A stretch of DNA of 64,000 bases from Actinoplanes sp. TBRC 11911 (GCF_012933445.1 NZ_JABBNC010000011.1:1-64000), one strand, 5' to 3'; shown: positions 24,314 to 33,376, counted from the first letter of the stretch. Notes: generated by a model not told the origin, from the sequence alone. Numbers and translations: made by a program.

Positions 24314-25156
24314 CTACTGCAGGGCTGACGCGTGCACCGGGATGGTTTCCAGGTTGAAGCGGACCTCGGGCATCTCGTGCGGCGGGCGGATCGGCGTCAC
24401 CACGGCGTAGTGATCGGCCAGGGCGGCCAGGTCCGTCTCCGGCTCCAGCACCTCGTCGGCGGCCTGCACGGCGGTGCGGACGAAGCCGTCGCCCGCCTCG
24501 GCGATACTCATCTGCACCTGGCCGAACTGGGCCAGGGCGGCCCGGCGCAGGCCGCGGATGCCGTCCGGGTGCAGATCTGGGACATTCAGGTTGAAAACGG
24601 TCCCACGCGGGGTGTGCTGCAGCGTCGGGAGCAGGCGTACGGCTAGTTCGGCGGCGCTCGGCCAGTGGCGCTTCTCGTCGTCCTCGTGGTCCAGGGCGGC
24701 GATGGCCGCGCCGCCGCTGCGGGCTGAGGCGGCCCGTGGCGAGAGGACGTCCAGCGAGACGGCCAGGCCGTGCAACCCCGCGTACGAACCGGTCAGCGTG
24801 GCTCCCACGGTGCCCGAATGCACCACCGCGGCGCCGGCGTTGGCGCCCCGGTTGATCCCGGAGAAGATCACCTGCGGTAGCTCGCCGAAGGCGCCGCGCA
24901 GGGCCAGCAGCACGATGTACGCCGGGGAGGCCGCGACGGCGTACGCGGGAATGTGCTTGGCCCCGGGCAGCTCGCGCCGATGCAGGATGATCTTTCCGTG
25001 CTCCTCGACCGCGGTCATCGCGGCGCTGCTCCCGCTCGCCTCGGCGATGGGGGCCGCGACCACCACGTCGTGGCCGTCGCGGGCCGCGAAGCGAGCCAGC
25101 CACCGCAGGCCGGGGGAGTCGATGCCGTCGTCGTTGGTGACCAGGATTCTCGTCAT
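24314..25156 (-). CDS. surE: 5'/3'-nucleotidase SurE
   Basis: 280 residues. The metal site is in the N-terminal VTNDDGIDSPGL (adjacent Asp residues), with a further ligand in IFSGINRGANAG, both hallmarks of SurE. The enzyme removes phosphate from nucleoside monophosphates and is tied to survival under stress. ATG 25156 overlaps the stop of the upstream sugar-kinase gene by one base (TGATG), so the two are translationally coupled and probably act in one pathway. Confidence 0.9.
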   Translation of the reverse strand: MTRILVTNDDGIDSPGLRWLARFAARDGHDVVVAAPIAEASGSSAAMTAVEEHGKIILHRRELPGAKHIPAYAVAASPAYIVLLALRGAFGELPQVIFSGINRGANAGAAVVHSGTVGATLTGSYAGLHGLAVSLDVLSPRAASARSGGAAIAALDHEDDEKRHWPSAAELAVRLLPTLQHTPRGTVFNLNVPDLHPDGIRGLRRAALAQFGQVQMSIAEAGDGFVRTAVQAADEVLEPETDLAALADHYAVVTPIRPPHEMPEVRFNLETIPVHASALQ

Positions 25157-26085
25157 CACGCCTTCTCGATCGGGGTGAGCTGGACCCGCTCGGTGAGCAC
25201 CTGAACCGCGTCGAAATGTCCGGTGCCGAGCCCGTGCCGGGTCACGTTCAGCGCGCCGGCGGCCGCGCCGGTCCGGACCGCCTGGCTCATGTCGCCGCCC
25301 TGGGCCAGCACCGCGGCCACCCCGGCGGTCATCGAGTCGCCGGCGCCGCGGTGCTCGGCCGCGGTCAGCCGCGGCACCCCGACCCGGTAGATCTCCTCGT
25401 TGATCAGGGCCAGCGCCCCGGCGTCCGCCCGCGAGACCAGCGCCGACTCGGCCCCGTCGTCGTGCAGCTTCTGCAGGGCCTTGGTGAGCGCCTCGTCGGA
25501 CTCGTCGGCGGCCAGCCCGTCCGCGATCAGCTCCTCGTGGCTGATCTTGATGACGTGCAGGCCGGCGTCGAGAACCGCCTCGAGGTGCTTGCCGCACAGA
25601 TCGGCGATCACCTTGCAGCCGTTGGCCCGCAGGTCGCCGGCCAGCCGCCGGTAGACGTCCGGCTTGATCACCGAGGGGTGGGCCGGGCCGCTGAGCACCG
25701 CGACACCGGCCCGCAGGCCCTCGGCGAGCGCCAGGTTGTAGAGCTCGTCCAGCTCGTGCCGGGTCAGCGGGGTGCCGGGCTGCTCGGCGATCGAGTGGCG
25801 GCTGCCGTCCCGCCGGTCGTGCACATACCAGCCGCTGCCGGTCTCGCGGGGGACCGTGCGCAGCGTGACGCCCTTGAAGTCGAGCAAGGGTTTGAGCACC
25901 CGGCCGACCTCACCGCCCACCGCGGTGCAGAGAGTCACCTCGGCACCCAGTGAGGTGATCATCCGAGTCTGCCAGATGCCCTGCCCGCCCGGATGAACGT
26001 GCAGTTCTGGTGCCTCGTGCTGCTGTTCGATGGTCACGGTGAGTTGAGGTGCGGGTGCGAAGACCATTACCCGTGCGACGCCCAT
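25156..26085 (-). CDS. PfkB family carbohydrate kinase
   Basis: 309 residues. The ribokinase-like fold shows LHVHPGGQGIWQTRMITSLG (first PfkB signature region with the substrate-binding glycines) and EHRGAGDSMTAGVAAVL near residue 247, where the GAGD Asp is the catalytic base. Overall it looks closest to 1-phosphofructokinase or tagatose-6-phosphate kinase, which phosphorylate a sugar phosphate with ATP; a nucleoside or deoxysugar substrate is also possible given the coupled surE gene. ATG 26085 is the first start in frame. Confidence 0.87.
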   Translation of the reverse strand: MGVARVMVFAPAPQLTVTIEQQHEAPELHVHPGGQGIWQTRMITSLGAEVTLCTAVGGEVGRVLKPLLDFKGVTLRTVPRETGSGWYVHDRRDGSRHSIAEQPGTPLTRHELDELYNLALAEGLRAGVAVLSGPAHPSVIKPDVYRRLAGDLRANGCKVIADLCGKHLEAVLDAGLHVIKISHEELIADGLAADESDEALTKALQKLHDDGAESALVSRADAGALALINEEIYRVGVPRLTAAEHRGAGDSMTAGVAAVLAQGGDMSQAVRTGAAAGALNVTRHGLGTGHFDAVQVLTERVQLTPIEKA

Positions 26086-26154
26086 ATCCGGAATTGTCGC
26101 TTTTAGTGCTGCAAAAGGCAGCAGAACCGTGAAAACGGCTCAGAGCTCTACGGC

Positions 26155-26463
26155 TTACAGTTCTCGGGCCACCGCCGTCAGGTCCCGCACCGTCTCGATC
26201 AGCTCGGGCCGGCTTCGTAACAGGTCCTCCAGCCGGACCCGCCACTTGCCCGTCTCGATGTCGCTCGCGTGCCGGTCGCCGCCGGTCTGCACCAGCGCGG
26301 TGAGCAGGCGGTGCCGGGTGTCCGCGAAATCCCCGTACGCCGCGCTGCCGAGCCGGTTCAGCACCTTGGCCGCGAAGTCGTCCGAATGGGCGCTCCCGGC
26401 CGCGCTGACGAAGGCGCGAGCACCGTCCCAAGCGACGCGAGGCTGATGAACGACCGTGGTCAT
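26155..26463 (-). CDS. hypothetical protein
   Basis: 102 residues, no family recognised. The sequence is soluble and helical, with TVVHQPRVAWDGARAFVSAA at the N-terminus, DFAAKVLNRLGSAAYGDFAD in the middle and RLEDLLRSRPELIETVRDL at the end. ATG 26463 is supported by GGAGGGA five bases upstream; the frame extends to 26490. It sits alone between the kinase gene and the CDF transporter gene. Confidence 0.55.
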   Translation of the reverse strand: MTTVVHQPRVAWDGARAFVSAAGSAHSDDFAAKVLNRLGSAAYGDFADTRHRLLTALVQTGGDRHASDIETGKWRVRLEDLLRSRPELIETVRDLTAVAREL

Positions 26464-26584
26464 GGCTTCCCTCCGTGTCTGCATGGCCACTCAGCGTAGG
26501 CGCAGGACGGTTACCCCGGTGAAGGTCCGCGCGCGCGGTGACCCGTGTGACCAGAGTGGACCTTTTTTGTGATGATCGCCACAA

Positions 26585-27496
26585 TCACCAGTTGGCCGGG
26601 GTGCATCCGCCGCTGCTGACCGGCTCCACCTGCAGGGTCGCGTGATCGATGTCGAAATCCTCGTGCAGCGCCTCGCGGGCCGTGCTCAGCACGCTGCCGA
26701 GCTCGGCCGCCGGCTCCAGGCTCAGGTGCGCCGAGGCCACGTCCATGCCCGAGGTCAGCGTCCAGACGTGCAGATCGTGCACGTCGCAGACGCCCGGGAC
26801 GGCGGCCAGCCGGGCGCGCACGGCGGTGATGTCCAGGTGCTCCGGGGCGGCCTGCACCAGGATCCGGACGGCGGACCGGCCCAGCGCGAACGTGCGCGGC
26901 AGGATCATCAGCGCCACGATCACCGCGACGATCGGGTCCGCGTACGACCAGCCGGTCAGCCCGATGATCGCCGCCGCCACGATGACGCCGACCGAGCCGA
27001 GCAGGTCGCCGATCACCTCGATGTACGCCCCGCGGATGTTGATGCTCTCCTTGGCGCCGGAGCGCAGCAGCCCGAAGGCGATCAGATTGACCAGCAGGCC
27101 GGCGACCGCGACGACCAGGATCGCGCCGGCCGGGACGTCCGGCGGATCGGTGAACCGGCGGATCGCCTGGACCACCACGACGATCGCGACCAGGGTCAGC
27201 AGGACCGCGTTGGCCAGCGCGGCGAGCACCTCGAGCCGGTACAGCCCGAACGTGCGGTGCGAGTCGGTCGCGGCCCGGCCGGCCGCGGTGATCGCGGCCA
27301 GGGCCATGGCGATGCCGAGCAGGTCGGTGAACATGTGGCCGGCGTCGGAAAGCAGCGCGAGCGAGCCGGTGAACCCGGCGGCCAGCGCCTCGATCACCAT
27401 GAAGCCGGCGAGCAGCCCCGCCGACCACCACAGGCGGCCGAGGTGCCTCGCCCCCGCGCGCACTGCCTGCGCCCCGTGGTCGTGCCCGGCTCCCAT
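26585..27496 (-). CDS. cation diffusion facilitator (CDF) metal exporter
   Basis: 303 residues. A short N-terminal HDHG motif precedes six transmembrane helices. The intramembrane metal site is visible as LLSDAGHMFTDLLG (His-X3-Asp, TM2) and SYADPIVAVIVALMIL (Asp, TM5). The C-terminal cytoplasmic domain, from about residue 205, contains VCDVHDLHVWTLTSGMDVAS, typical of the zinc-transporting (ZitB/CzcD-like) group. It would export Zn2+ or similar ions in exchange for protons. GGAGG lies nine bases before ATG 27496. No metal-sensing regulator is adjacent. Confidence 0.9.
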   Translation of the reverse strand: MGAGHDHGAQAVRAGARHLGRLWWSAGLLAGFMVIEALAAGFTGSLALLSDAGHMFTDLLGIAMALAAITAAGRAATDSHRTFGLYRLEVLAALANAVLLTLVAIVVVVQAIRRFTDPPDVPAGAILVVAVAGLLVNLIAFGLLRSGAKESINIRGAYIEVIGDLLGSVGVIVAAAIIGLTGWSYADPIVAVIVALMILPRTFALGRSAVRILVQAAPEHLDITAVRARLAAVPGVCDVHDLHVWTLTSGMDVASAHLSLEPAAELGSVLSTAREALHEDFDIDHATLQVEPVSSGGCTPANW

Positions 27497-27616
27497 GCTC
27501 TCAACCTCCGTCGGCCAATGTATGCGCACATCGCAATATGTGCAAGGCGAACCGTACGCCGTTACCCGCGGTATTCAATCGATGACAGCAAAATCCGCCT
27601 GGAAGGAACCAACTCC

Positions 27617-28525
27617 GTGTCCAGACGCTCCCTTGCGATTGTCATCTCCACGGTCCTCATCGTGACCCTGCCGGCGACCCCGGCCGCCGCGCATTCCCCT
27701 TCCACTCTCAGCCTGCCTCAAGGTTTCCAGCCCGAGGGCATCGCCATCGCCGACGCGCCGTACGCGTACCTCGGCTCCCGCCTCGACGGCGACATCTTCC
27801 GTCTCAACCTGCGCTCCGGTGAGGGGCGGGTGCTCAGCCAGGGCCCGGGCACCCCGCCGCTCGGCCTCAAGCTGGACGGGCGCGACCGGCTGTTCGTCGC
27901 CGGTGGCAGCGGCGGCGACGCCCGGGTGATCGACGTGCGGTCGGGCAAGCTGCTCAAGGCGTACCGGCTGCAGACCGGCACCGCCTTCATCAACGACGTC
28001 GTCCTGACCGGCGGCGCGGCCTGGTTCACCGACTCGGCCAACCAGGTGCTGTTCAAGCTGCCGTTCGGCAAGCGTGGCGAGCTGCCCGCCGCGGCCGTGC
28101 GGGTGCCGCTGACCGGCGACTTCCGGATGGCCGAGGGCAACAACGCCAACGGCATCTCGGCCACCCCGGACGGGCGCGCGCTCATCGTTGTGCAATCCAA
28201 CACCGGCAAGCTTTTCCGTACGACGTACGCCGGCGTGACCCGGGAGATCGACCTGGGCGGGCAGACGGTCGAGAACGGTGACGGCCTGTGGTTGCGCCGG
28301 AACTCGCTCTACGTGGTGCAGAACCGGCTCAACCAGATCGCCCAGGTCGAGCTGAGCCGGGACGCCACCAGCGGCCGGGTCGTCTCGCGCACCACCGATC
28401 CGCGCTTCGACGTCCCGACCACCATCGCCGAGTCCGGCGACCGCTTCTACCTGCCGAACGCCCGCTTCACCACCCCGGCGACGCCCACCACCACCTACGA
28501 CGTGGTCCGCATTCGCATCCCCTAG
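27617..28525 (+). CDS. secreted SMP-30/gluconolactonase-like beta-propeller protein
   Basis: 302 residues. The signal peptide (RRSLAIVISTVLIVTLPATPAAA) is followed by repeated four-stranded blades: FQPEGIAIADAPYAYLGSRL, LGLKLDGRDRLFVAGG, INDVVLTGGAAWFTDSANQV, NGISATPDGRALIVVQSNTG, and NGDGLWLRRNSLYVVQNRL. This resembles SMP-30/gluconolactonase or NHL-type propellers. It may be an extracellular lactonase or binding protein; no catalytic residues can be assigned with confidence. GTG 27617 is preceded by GGAAGGA. The leader shares 13 bases (GGAAGGAACCAAC) with the M1 peptidase leader. It ends overlapping the convergent helicase gene by four bases. Confidence 0.75.
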   Translation: MSRRSLAIVISTVLIVTLPATPAAAHSPSTLSLPQGFQPEGIAIADAPYAYLGSRLDGDIFRLNLRSGEGRVLSQGPGTPPLGLKLDGRDRLFVAGGSGGDARVIDVRSGKLLKAYRLQTGTAFINDVVLTGGAAWFTDSANQVLFKLPFGKRGELPAAAVRVPLTGDFRMAEGNNANGISATPDGRALIVVQSNTGKLFRTTYAGVTREIDLGGQTVENGDGLWLRRNSLYVVQNRLNQIAQVELSRDATSGRVVSRTTDPRFDVPTTIAESGDRFYLPNARFTTPATPTTTYDVVRIRIP

Positions 28526-30642
28526 GGGTGCCAGCCGGGGTCGGTGCCGATCGTGGTCAGGCGCTGGGTGGCCCGGGAGAGCGCGACATAAAGGGTGCGG
28601 ATGCCGGACCGGTCCTTCGTGAGGGATCCGGGCTCGACCAGCACCACCGAGTCGTACTCCATGCCCTTGGCCTCCAGCGCCGTCACCACCTGCACGCGTT
28701 CCGGCAGCCCGGACACCCATTCGGCCATCTCGTCCCGGCGCGGCACCGGCGTGATCACCCCGATCGTGCCGTCGACGTCGGCCAGCTGCTTCTCGGTCAC
28801 CTCGCGCACCATCGCGGGCAGGCCGGCCGCGTCGGTGACGAGATCGACCGGGTCCACGCCGGTGCTGCGGACCGCGTTCGGCAGCGGCAGCTCCGGCATG
28901 ATCGTGTGGATCACCGAGGCGGCCACCGCGAAGATCTCCGACGAGTTGCGGTAGTTCGTGGTCAGCGCGAAGCTGTGCCGCTTGCGGGAGCCCAGCGCAC
29001 GGTCCTGAGCGCGTTCCAGCTCGGCGGGGTCGCCGGCCCACGCGGTCTGCGCCGGGTCACCCACGATCGTCCAGGACGCGTACTGGCCGCGCCGGCCGAT
29101 CATCCGCCACTGCATCGGCGAGACGTCCTGCGACTCGTCCACCACCACGTGCGCGTAGTCGCGGTAGTCGTCGTCGCGCAGCACCTGCGGACGGGCCGCC
29201 GCCTGCCGATCCGCGTACGTGCTGACCTCTTGCACCCCGTCGCGTACGTGGAACGGGTTTTTGGTCTTCTTCGAGGCCTGCCGGGGCCGGCCCATCAGCT
29301 CGTCCAGCTCGTCCAGCAGCGCCACGTCCGCGATCGTCGGCCCGGCCTCGCCCAGGGCGTCGAACGACCCCTGGAGCTTGGCGATCTCCTCGCGCGACAA
29401 GATCCCTTCCCCGTACGCCCGTAGGCGTGCCGGGTCGGCGAACCAGCGCAGCACCCGCATCGGGGTCAGACGCGGCCACCACTGCTTGAGGAACTCCCGG
29501 AAGTCGGTCCGGTCGGCGAGCTCGGCCTCGAACTCGCGCTTCTCCGGCAGGCCGGTGACCTGCTGCTGGCGGGCCTGCGCCCAGAGCGCGTCGAACAGGC
29601 GGTCGAAACCGGCGCCGCGGACGTCGTTGCGCCGGGCGCCGCGCGGCAACGCCGAGCGCCGGATCCGGTCCAGCTCGCCCTTCTGCAACTGCAGCAGCGT
29701 GCCGCGGTAGAGCAGGCGCAACTCCTGCGGCGCGCCGGGGACCGCGTCGTGCGAGGCCCGCTCCAGCACCCGCCGGATGCGCAGCGAGCCCTTGATCGCG
29801 GCGACGTCCCCGGGATCGACCCGGCTCGCCTCGTATCCCGCGACCAGCGAACCCAGCGAACGCAGCGTCGCCGTGTCCTCGCCGAGCGCGGGCAGCACGG
29901 TGGCGATGTACTCCACGAAGACGCCGGACGGGCCGACCACCAGGATGCCGCCGCCGGCGAAGCGGTTGCGGTCCGAATACAGCAGGTACGCCGCGCGGTG
30001 CAGCGCCACCGCCGTCTTGCCGGTGCCGGGACCGCCGGTCACGATCGTGACCCCGGAGGCCAGGGAGCGGATCGCCTCGTCCTGCTCGCGCTGGATGGTC
30101 GCCACGATGTCGCGCATGCCGCGCCCGGTGGCCTTGGAGAGGCTGGCCAGCAGCGCGCCGTCGCCGACCACCCGCATGTCCGGCGGTGCCGCCTCGGGGT
30201 CGAGCAGGTCGTCCTCGATCCCGGTGACCTTCTCGCCGGTGGACTGGATCATGCGGCGGCGCACGACGCCGAGCGGCTCGGCGGCGGTGGCCCGGTAGAA
30301 GGCCGCGGCGGCGGGCGCGCGCCAGTCCACGACCAGCGGCTGCGAGGCGTCGTCGCGGATGCCGATCCGGCCCACGTAGTGGGTGGCCCCGGTGTTGTGG
30401 TCGAGCCGGCCGAAGACCAGGCCCTCGTACTCGGTGTCCAGCGCGTGCCGGCGCCGAGCCTGGTGGAACACCATGGCGTCGCGCTCGACCAAGGCGCCGA
30501 AGGTGCCGACGCCGGCCAGGCGGTAGCCCTCCTTCTCGGCCCGTGAGACGTCGCGGCGCAGTTCGGCAAGCCGGGCGTAGACCCGATCCACGTGCTGCTG
30601 CTCGACCGCGATCTCTTGTTCCCGGACGGTGGCGTCGCTCAA
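28522..30642 (-). CDS. helD: HelD-type UvrD-like helicase associated with RNA polymerase
   Basis: 706 residues. An N-terminal coiled coil (EIAVEQQHVDRVYARLAEL) inserts into RNA polymerase in HelD proteins. The superfamily 1 motifs are present: Walker A GGPGTGKT at residues 203-210, VVDESQDVSPMQWRMI (motif II), IVGDPAQTAW (motif III) and LTTNYRNSSEI (motif IV), and a C-terminal YVALSRATQRLTTIG (motif VI). HelD frees stalled RNA polymerase from DNA with ATP; actinobacterial relatives (HelR) also give rifamycin tolerance. Upstream is a TTTCTCTCTTTCC pyrimidine tract. Only half of a rifamycin-associated-element-like sequence is seen. Confidence 0.85.
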   Translation of the reverse strand: MSDATVREQEIAVEQQHVDRVYARLAELRRDVSRAEKEGYRLAGVGTFGALVERDAMVFHQARRRHALDTEYEGLVFGRLDHNTGATHYVGRIGIRDDASQPLVVDWRAPAAAAFYRATAAEPLGVVRRRMIQSTGEKVTGIEDDLLDPEAAPPDMRVVGDGALLASLSKATGRGMRDIVATIQREQDEAIRSLASGVTIVTGGPGTGKTAVALHRAAYLLYSDRNRFAGGGILVVGPSGVFVEYIATVLPALGEDTATLRSLGSLVAGYEASRVDPGDVAAIKGSLRIRRVLERASHDAVPGAPQELRLLYRGTLLQLQKGELDRIRRSALPRGARRNDVRGAGFDRLFDALWAQARQQQVTGLPEKREFEAELADRTDFREFLKQWWPRLTPMRVLRWFADPARLRAYGEGILSREEIAKLQGSFDALGEAGPTIADVALLDELDELMGRPRQASKKTKNPFHVRDGVQEVSTYADRQAAARPQVLRDDDYRDYAHVVVDESQDVSPMQWRMIGRRGQYASWTIVGDPAQTAWAGDPAELERAQDRALGSRKRHSFALTTNYRNSSEIFAVAASVIHTIMPELPLPNAVRSTGVDPVDLVTDAAGLPAMVREVTEKQLADVDGTIGVITPVPRRDEMAEWVSGLPERVQVVTALEAKGMEYDSVVLVEPGSLTKDRSGIRTLYVALSRATQRLTTIGTDPGWHP

Positions 30643-30765
30643 GTCGCTGTTTCTCTCTTTCCTGCGCCCCGGTGCACGCGTTCTGGCTGCGTGCTCGCGG
30701 TAGAGGGAGCACTAAAACCTACTCCCCTGGACGGGCTTGCGTCTCCTCCGGGCCGCTTTGACCAC

Positions 30766-30795
30766 TTGACAGGGTCAGCGTGCGGCGAATACTTA
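30766..30795 (+). promoter_or_regulatory. promoter of the ArsR-AHSA1 operon
   Basis: TTGACA (30766-30771), an 18-base spacer and TACTTA (30790-30795) place the transcription start at about 30801, the GTG codon of ArsR, so the mRNA is probably leaderless. ACTT-N4-AAGT (30791-30802) is an inverted repeat over the start site and may be an autoregulatory operator. Confidence 0.5.
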
Positions 30796-30800
30796 AGCAA

Positions 30801-31133
30801 GTGCCTAACCATTCGTCGCTCGACCTGATGTTCGCGGCCCTCGCCGACGGCAGTCGCCGCACCATCGTCGACCGGCTCAGCCGTGGCCCGGCCACCGTCA
30901 AGGAGCTGGCGGCGCCGCTGACGATGTCGTTGCCCGCCGTCCTGCAGCACCTGCGGGTCCTGGAGGACAGCGGCCTGATCCGGTCGGAGAAGAGCGGCCG
31001 GGTCCGCACGTGCCGCCTGCAGCCGGCCGCGCTGCAGCAGGCCGAGCGGTGGATCGCCGACCGCCGGTCCGGCTGGGAGCACCGCCTCGACCGCCTCGAG
31101 ACGTTCCTCAACACCGAAGGAGATCCGTCATGA
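30801..31133 (+). CDS. ArsR/SmtB-type regulator (SdpR-like)
   Basis: 110 residues, one winged helix. LDLMFAALADGSRRTIVDRL opens the domain, and VKELAAPLTMSLPAVLQHLRVLEDSGLI is the recognition helix region with SLPAVLQHL. No metal-binding cysteines are present, which fits the SdpR-like group that pairs with SRPBCC proteins. The frame is open to 30780, but GTG 30801 fits the promoter and the domain start. The stop overlaps the next gene's ATG by four bases (ATGA). Confidence 0.85.
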   Translation: MPNHSSLDLMFAALADGSRRTIVDRLSRGPATVKELAAPLTMSLPAVLQHLRVLEDSGLIRSEKSGRVRTCRLQPAALQQAERWIADRRSGWEHRLDRLETFLNTEGDPS

Positions 31134-31591
31134 CCACGCGTTCCACCGTGCACGACTCGTTCCGCATCGAGCGCCATTTCGCCGCCGGCCCCGAGCGGGT
31201 GTTCCGGGCGTTCGCCGACCCGGCGGCCAAGGCCAAGTGGTTCGGCGGCCCCGAGGAACTGAAGCGGGAGGACGAGGAGTTCGACTTCCGCGAGGGTGGC
31301 CGGGAACGGATGACCACCGTTCTCGAGGACGGGACGAGGATCGGCTTCACCGCGACCTACACCGACGTCGTCCCGGACGAGCGGATGGTCTACACGTACG
31401 AGATGAGCATGAACGACCGGCGCATCTCGGTCTCGGTGGCCACCATCGAGATCCGTGGCGCCCGCGGCGGCAGCGACTTCGTCCTGGTCGAGCAGGGTGT
31501 CTACCTCGACGGGCTGGACAACCCGGAGCAGCGCCGCCAGGGCACCGAGCAGCTGATGGACGCGCTGGCGAAGTCCCTGGCCGCGTCGTAG
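31130..31591 (+). CDS. SRPBCC/AHSA1-domain protein
   Basis: 153 residues with the AHSA1 fold: SFRIERHFAAGPERVFRAFA, DPAAKAKWFGGPEE, EFDFREGGRERMTTVLEDG, and a C-terminal helix QLMDALAKSLA. These proteins bind hydrophobic molecules or act as chaperone partners; here it is co-translated with an ArsR regulator, a frequent actinobacterial pair whose ligand is unknown. GAAGGAG lies eight bases before the ATG. Confidence 0.85.
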   Translation: MTTRSTVHDSFRIERHFAAGPERVFRAFADPAAKAKWFGGPEELKREDEEFDFREGGRERMTTVLEDGTRIGFTATYTDVVPDERMVYTYEMSMNDRRISVSVATIEIRGARGGSDFVLVEQGVYLDGLDNPEQRRQGTEQLMDALAKSLAAS

Positions 31592-31643
31592 CTGGGCGAT
31601 CGTGAGGGCCGCGGCGTCGGCCGACGGCATTCCTCGCCCCCCG

Positions 31644-32558
31644 CTACGCCGCCTCTTCCAGCCGAGCCGAGGGCCTCGCCGCCTTTTTGACGATTTTGGC
31701 CAACATGGCGGACACCTCCTCGTGGCGTTCCATCGGCAGCATGTGCCCGGCGTCCGGCAGGACCGTCAGGGCGGCGCCGGGGAGCGCGTCGGCGATCGAG
31801 CGGGAGCACTCCGTGGGGGTCAGCCGGTCGCGGTCGCCCACCAGGACCGCGGCCGGCACGTCCCCGATCGCGGCGAGCGTGTCCAGGCGCTGCTGGGCCC
31901 CGATCGACTGCCGGAACCCGCCGATCGACCGCAGCGACGCCCGGCCGATACATCGCATGGTCATCTCCAGCGCCGCGTCCTCGCAGCGGTCGCCGAAGAG
32001 TAACCAGCGCAGGCCGGGCCGCAGTGCCGGCATGACGGCCCGGTGCGGGCGCCACGGCCCGGACCGGGCGAGCAGGCCGGCACCGACGGTCTCGCCCAGG
32101 CGCAGCAGCACGGCGAGACGCGGCGGCAGCCCGTACCGGGTGTGGGTGGTGCCTTCCGCGGAGGTCGAGACGAACACCAGCCCGGCGACCCGCTCGGTGA
32201 ACTCCGCGGCGTGGCGGTGCGCGTACTCCATGATCGCCATGCCGCCCATCGAGTGGCCGGCCAGCACGATCGGGCCGGTCGGGGCGTACCGCCGGATGAC
32301 CTCGGAGAGATCGTCGCCGAGCCGGTCGAGGGTGGCCGACGACAGCGTGGTGGCGCTGGAGCCGCCGTGCCCGCGGGCGTCGTAGGTGATGATCCGGCAG
32401 CCCAGCGGGCGCAGCGCCGCGATCTGGTGATGCCAGGTGTGCCGGTCCAGGCACCAGCCGTGCAGCAGCACGACGGTCACCGGTGCGTCGGCCGGCCCAT
32501 GGGTCTCGACCCGCAGGCGCACGCCGTCGGGAACGGTGAGCTCGGACCGCTCGGTCAT
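31644..32558 (-). CDS. alpha/beta hydrolase
   Basis: 304 residues. The catalytic triad is visible: nucleophile Ser in VLAGHSMGGMAIMEY, Asp in VLVGDRDRLTP and His in LPDAGHMLPMERH. The oxyanion region is VVLLHGWCLDRHTWHHQ. A cap of about 70 residues lies between the nucleophile and the Asp. Substrates could be esters, lactones or epoxides. ATG 32558 is chosen because GGAGG lies five bases upstream; GTG 32564 would not leave room for it. Confidence 0.85.
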   Translation of the reverse strand: MTERSELTVPDGVRLRVETHGPADAPVTVVLLHGWCLDRHTWHHQIAALRPLGCRIITYDARGHGGSSATTLSSATLDRLGDDLSEVIRRYAPTGPIVLAGHSMGGMAIMEYAHRHAAEFTERVAGLVFVSTSAEGTTHTRYGLPPRLAVLLRLGETVGAGLLARSGPWRPHRAVMPALRPGLRWLLFGDRCEDAALEMTMRCIGRASLRSIGGFRQSIGAQQRLDTLAAIGDVPAAVLVGDRDRLTPTECSRSIADALPGAALTVLPDAGHMLPMERHEEVSAMLAKIVKKAARPSARLEEAA

Positions 32559-32692
32559 GGGCACCTCCGCGCGTCAAGGCCCCCGTGGTACCCCGGGCGT
32601 TAATCATTACTCGCCGGTAGTGATGTTGCCAACACAAATGACTTGGCGCGCGGTGGCTGTCCACGAAGGGCGCCTCGACGAGAATCGTTCAC

Positions 32693-33313
32693 ATGACCAC
32701 GCACCCCGGAGCCAGCCCGTCGCCGCCCATCGTCTCCGCCGCGGACGCGCTGGCCGAACTGGTCGCCGGCAACAAGCGCTTCGTGACCGGCCGTCCCGAG
32801 CACGGGCACCGGGTCTCCGCCGCGGCCGCCGCCTCCGGTGGTCAGCAACCGCACGCCGTCGTCGTGGGCTGCATCGACTCGCGGGTCCCGCTCGAGGCGA
32901 TCTTCGACCAGACGTTCGGGTCGATTTGCGTGGTCCGGTCCGGCGCGCACGTCGTCGACCGGGCGGTGCTGGGGTCGGTCGGCTTCGCCGTGGACAAGCT
33001 GGACGTGCCGCTGGTGATGGTGCTCGGCCACAAGCGGTGCGGCGCGGTGGCGGCCACCGTCAACGCGCTGCGCACCGACGAGCACCCGCCCGGCGACATC
33101 GGGTACCTGGTCGACGAGATCGCCCCGGCCGTCCGGGCGGTGGGCGTCGACGACCCGGACGCGCCGGACAAGGCGATGCGCGCGCACGTGGGCCGCACGG
33201 TCCGCCGGATGCGCGGGATCGACGTGGTGGCCGACGCCGTCGCGACCGGCCGGGTCGACGTGGTGGGCGCGGTCTACGACCTGGACACCGGCTCGGTGGA
33301 TCTTTTGCCCTGA
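32693..33313 (+). CDS. beta-class carbonic anhydrase
   Basis: 206 residues. The zinc ligands are Cys60, His113 and Cys116 (VVGCIDSRVP and LGHKRCGAV), with the Asp62/Arg64 dyad, all as in plant-type beta carbonic anhydrases. It interconverts CO2 and bicarbonate. Bicarbonate supply for the nearby acyl-CoA carboxylase is plausible but not shown by the layout. A perfect hairpin terminator follows the stop codon. Confidence 0.9.
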   Translation: MTTHPGASPSPPIVSAADALAELVAGNKRFVTGRPEHGHRVSAAAAASGGQQPHAVVVGCIDSRVPLEAIFDQTFGSICVVRSGAHVVDRAVLGSVGFAVDKLDVPLVMVLGHKRCGAVAATVNALRTDEHPPGDIGYLVDEIAPAVRAVGVDDPDAPDKAMRAHVGRTVRRMRGIDVVADAVATGRVDVVGAVYDLDTGSVDLLP

Positions 33314-33330
33314 TCACCACTGGGTGCGAA

Positions 33331-33359
33331 AAAGGCGCCTCCGATTCGGAGGCGCCTTT
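33331..33359. terminator. bidirectional intrinsic terminator
   Basis: A perfect 13-bp stem (33331-33343 and 33347-33359, AAAGGCGCCTCCG and its complement) with an ATT loop. It has A residues on one side and T residues on the other, so it works in both directions between the convergent carbonic anhydrase gene and the gene at 33377. Confidence 0.9.
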
Positions 33360-33376
33360 GTCGTGCGTACGGGCGG

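Noticed and set aside
30733..30741. GGGCTTGCG upstream of helD as a rifamycin-associated element
   Set aside because: Only one half of the expected inverted repeat is present; the other half is missing.
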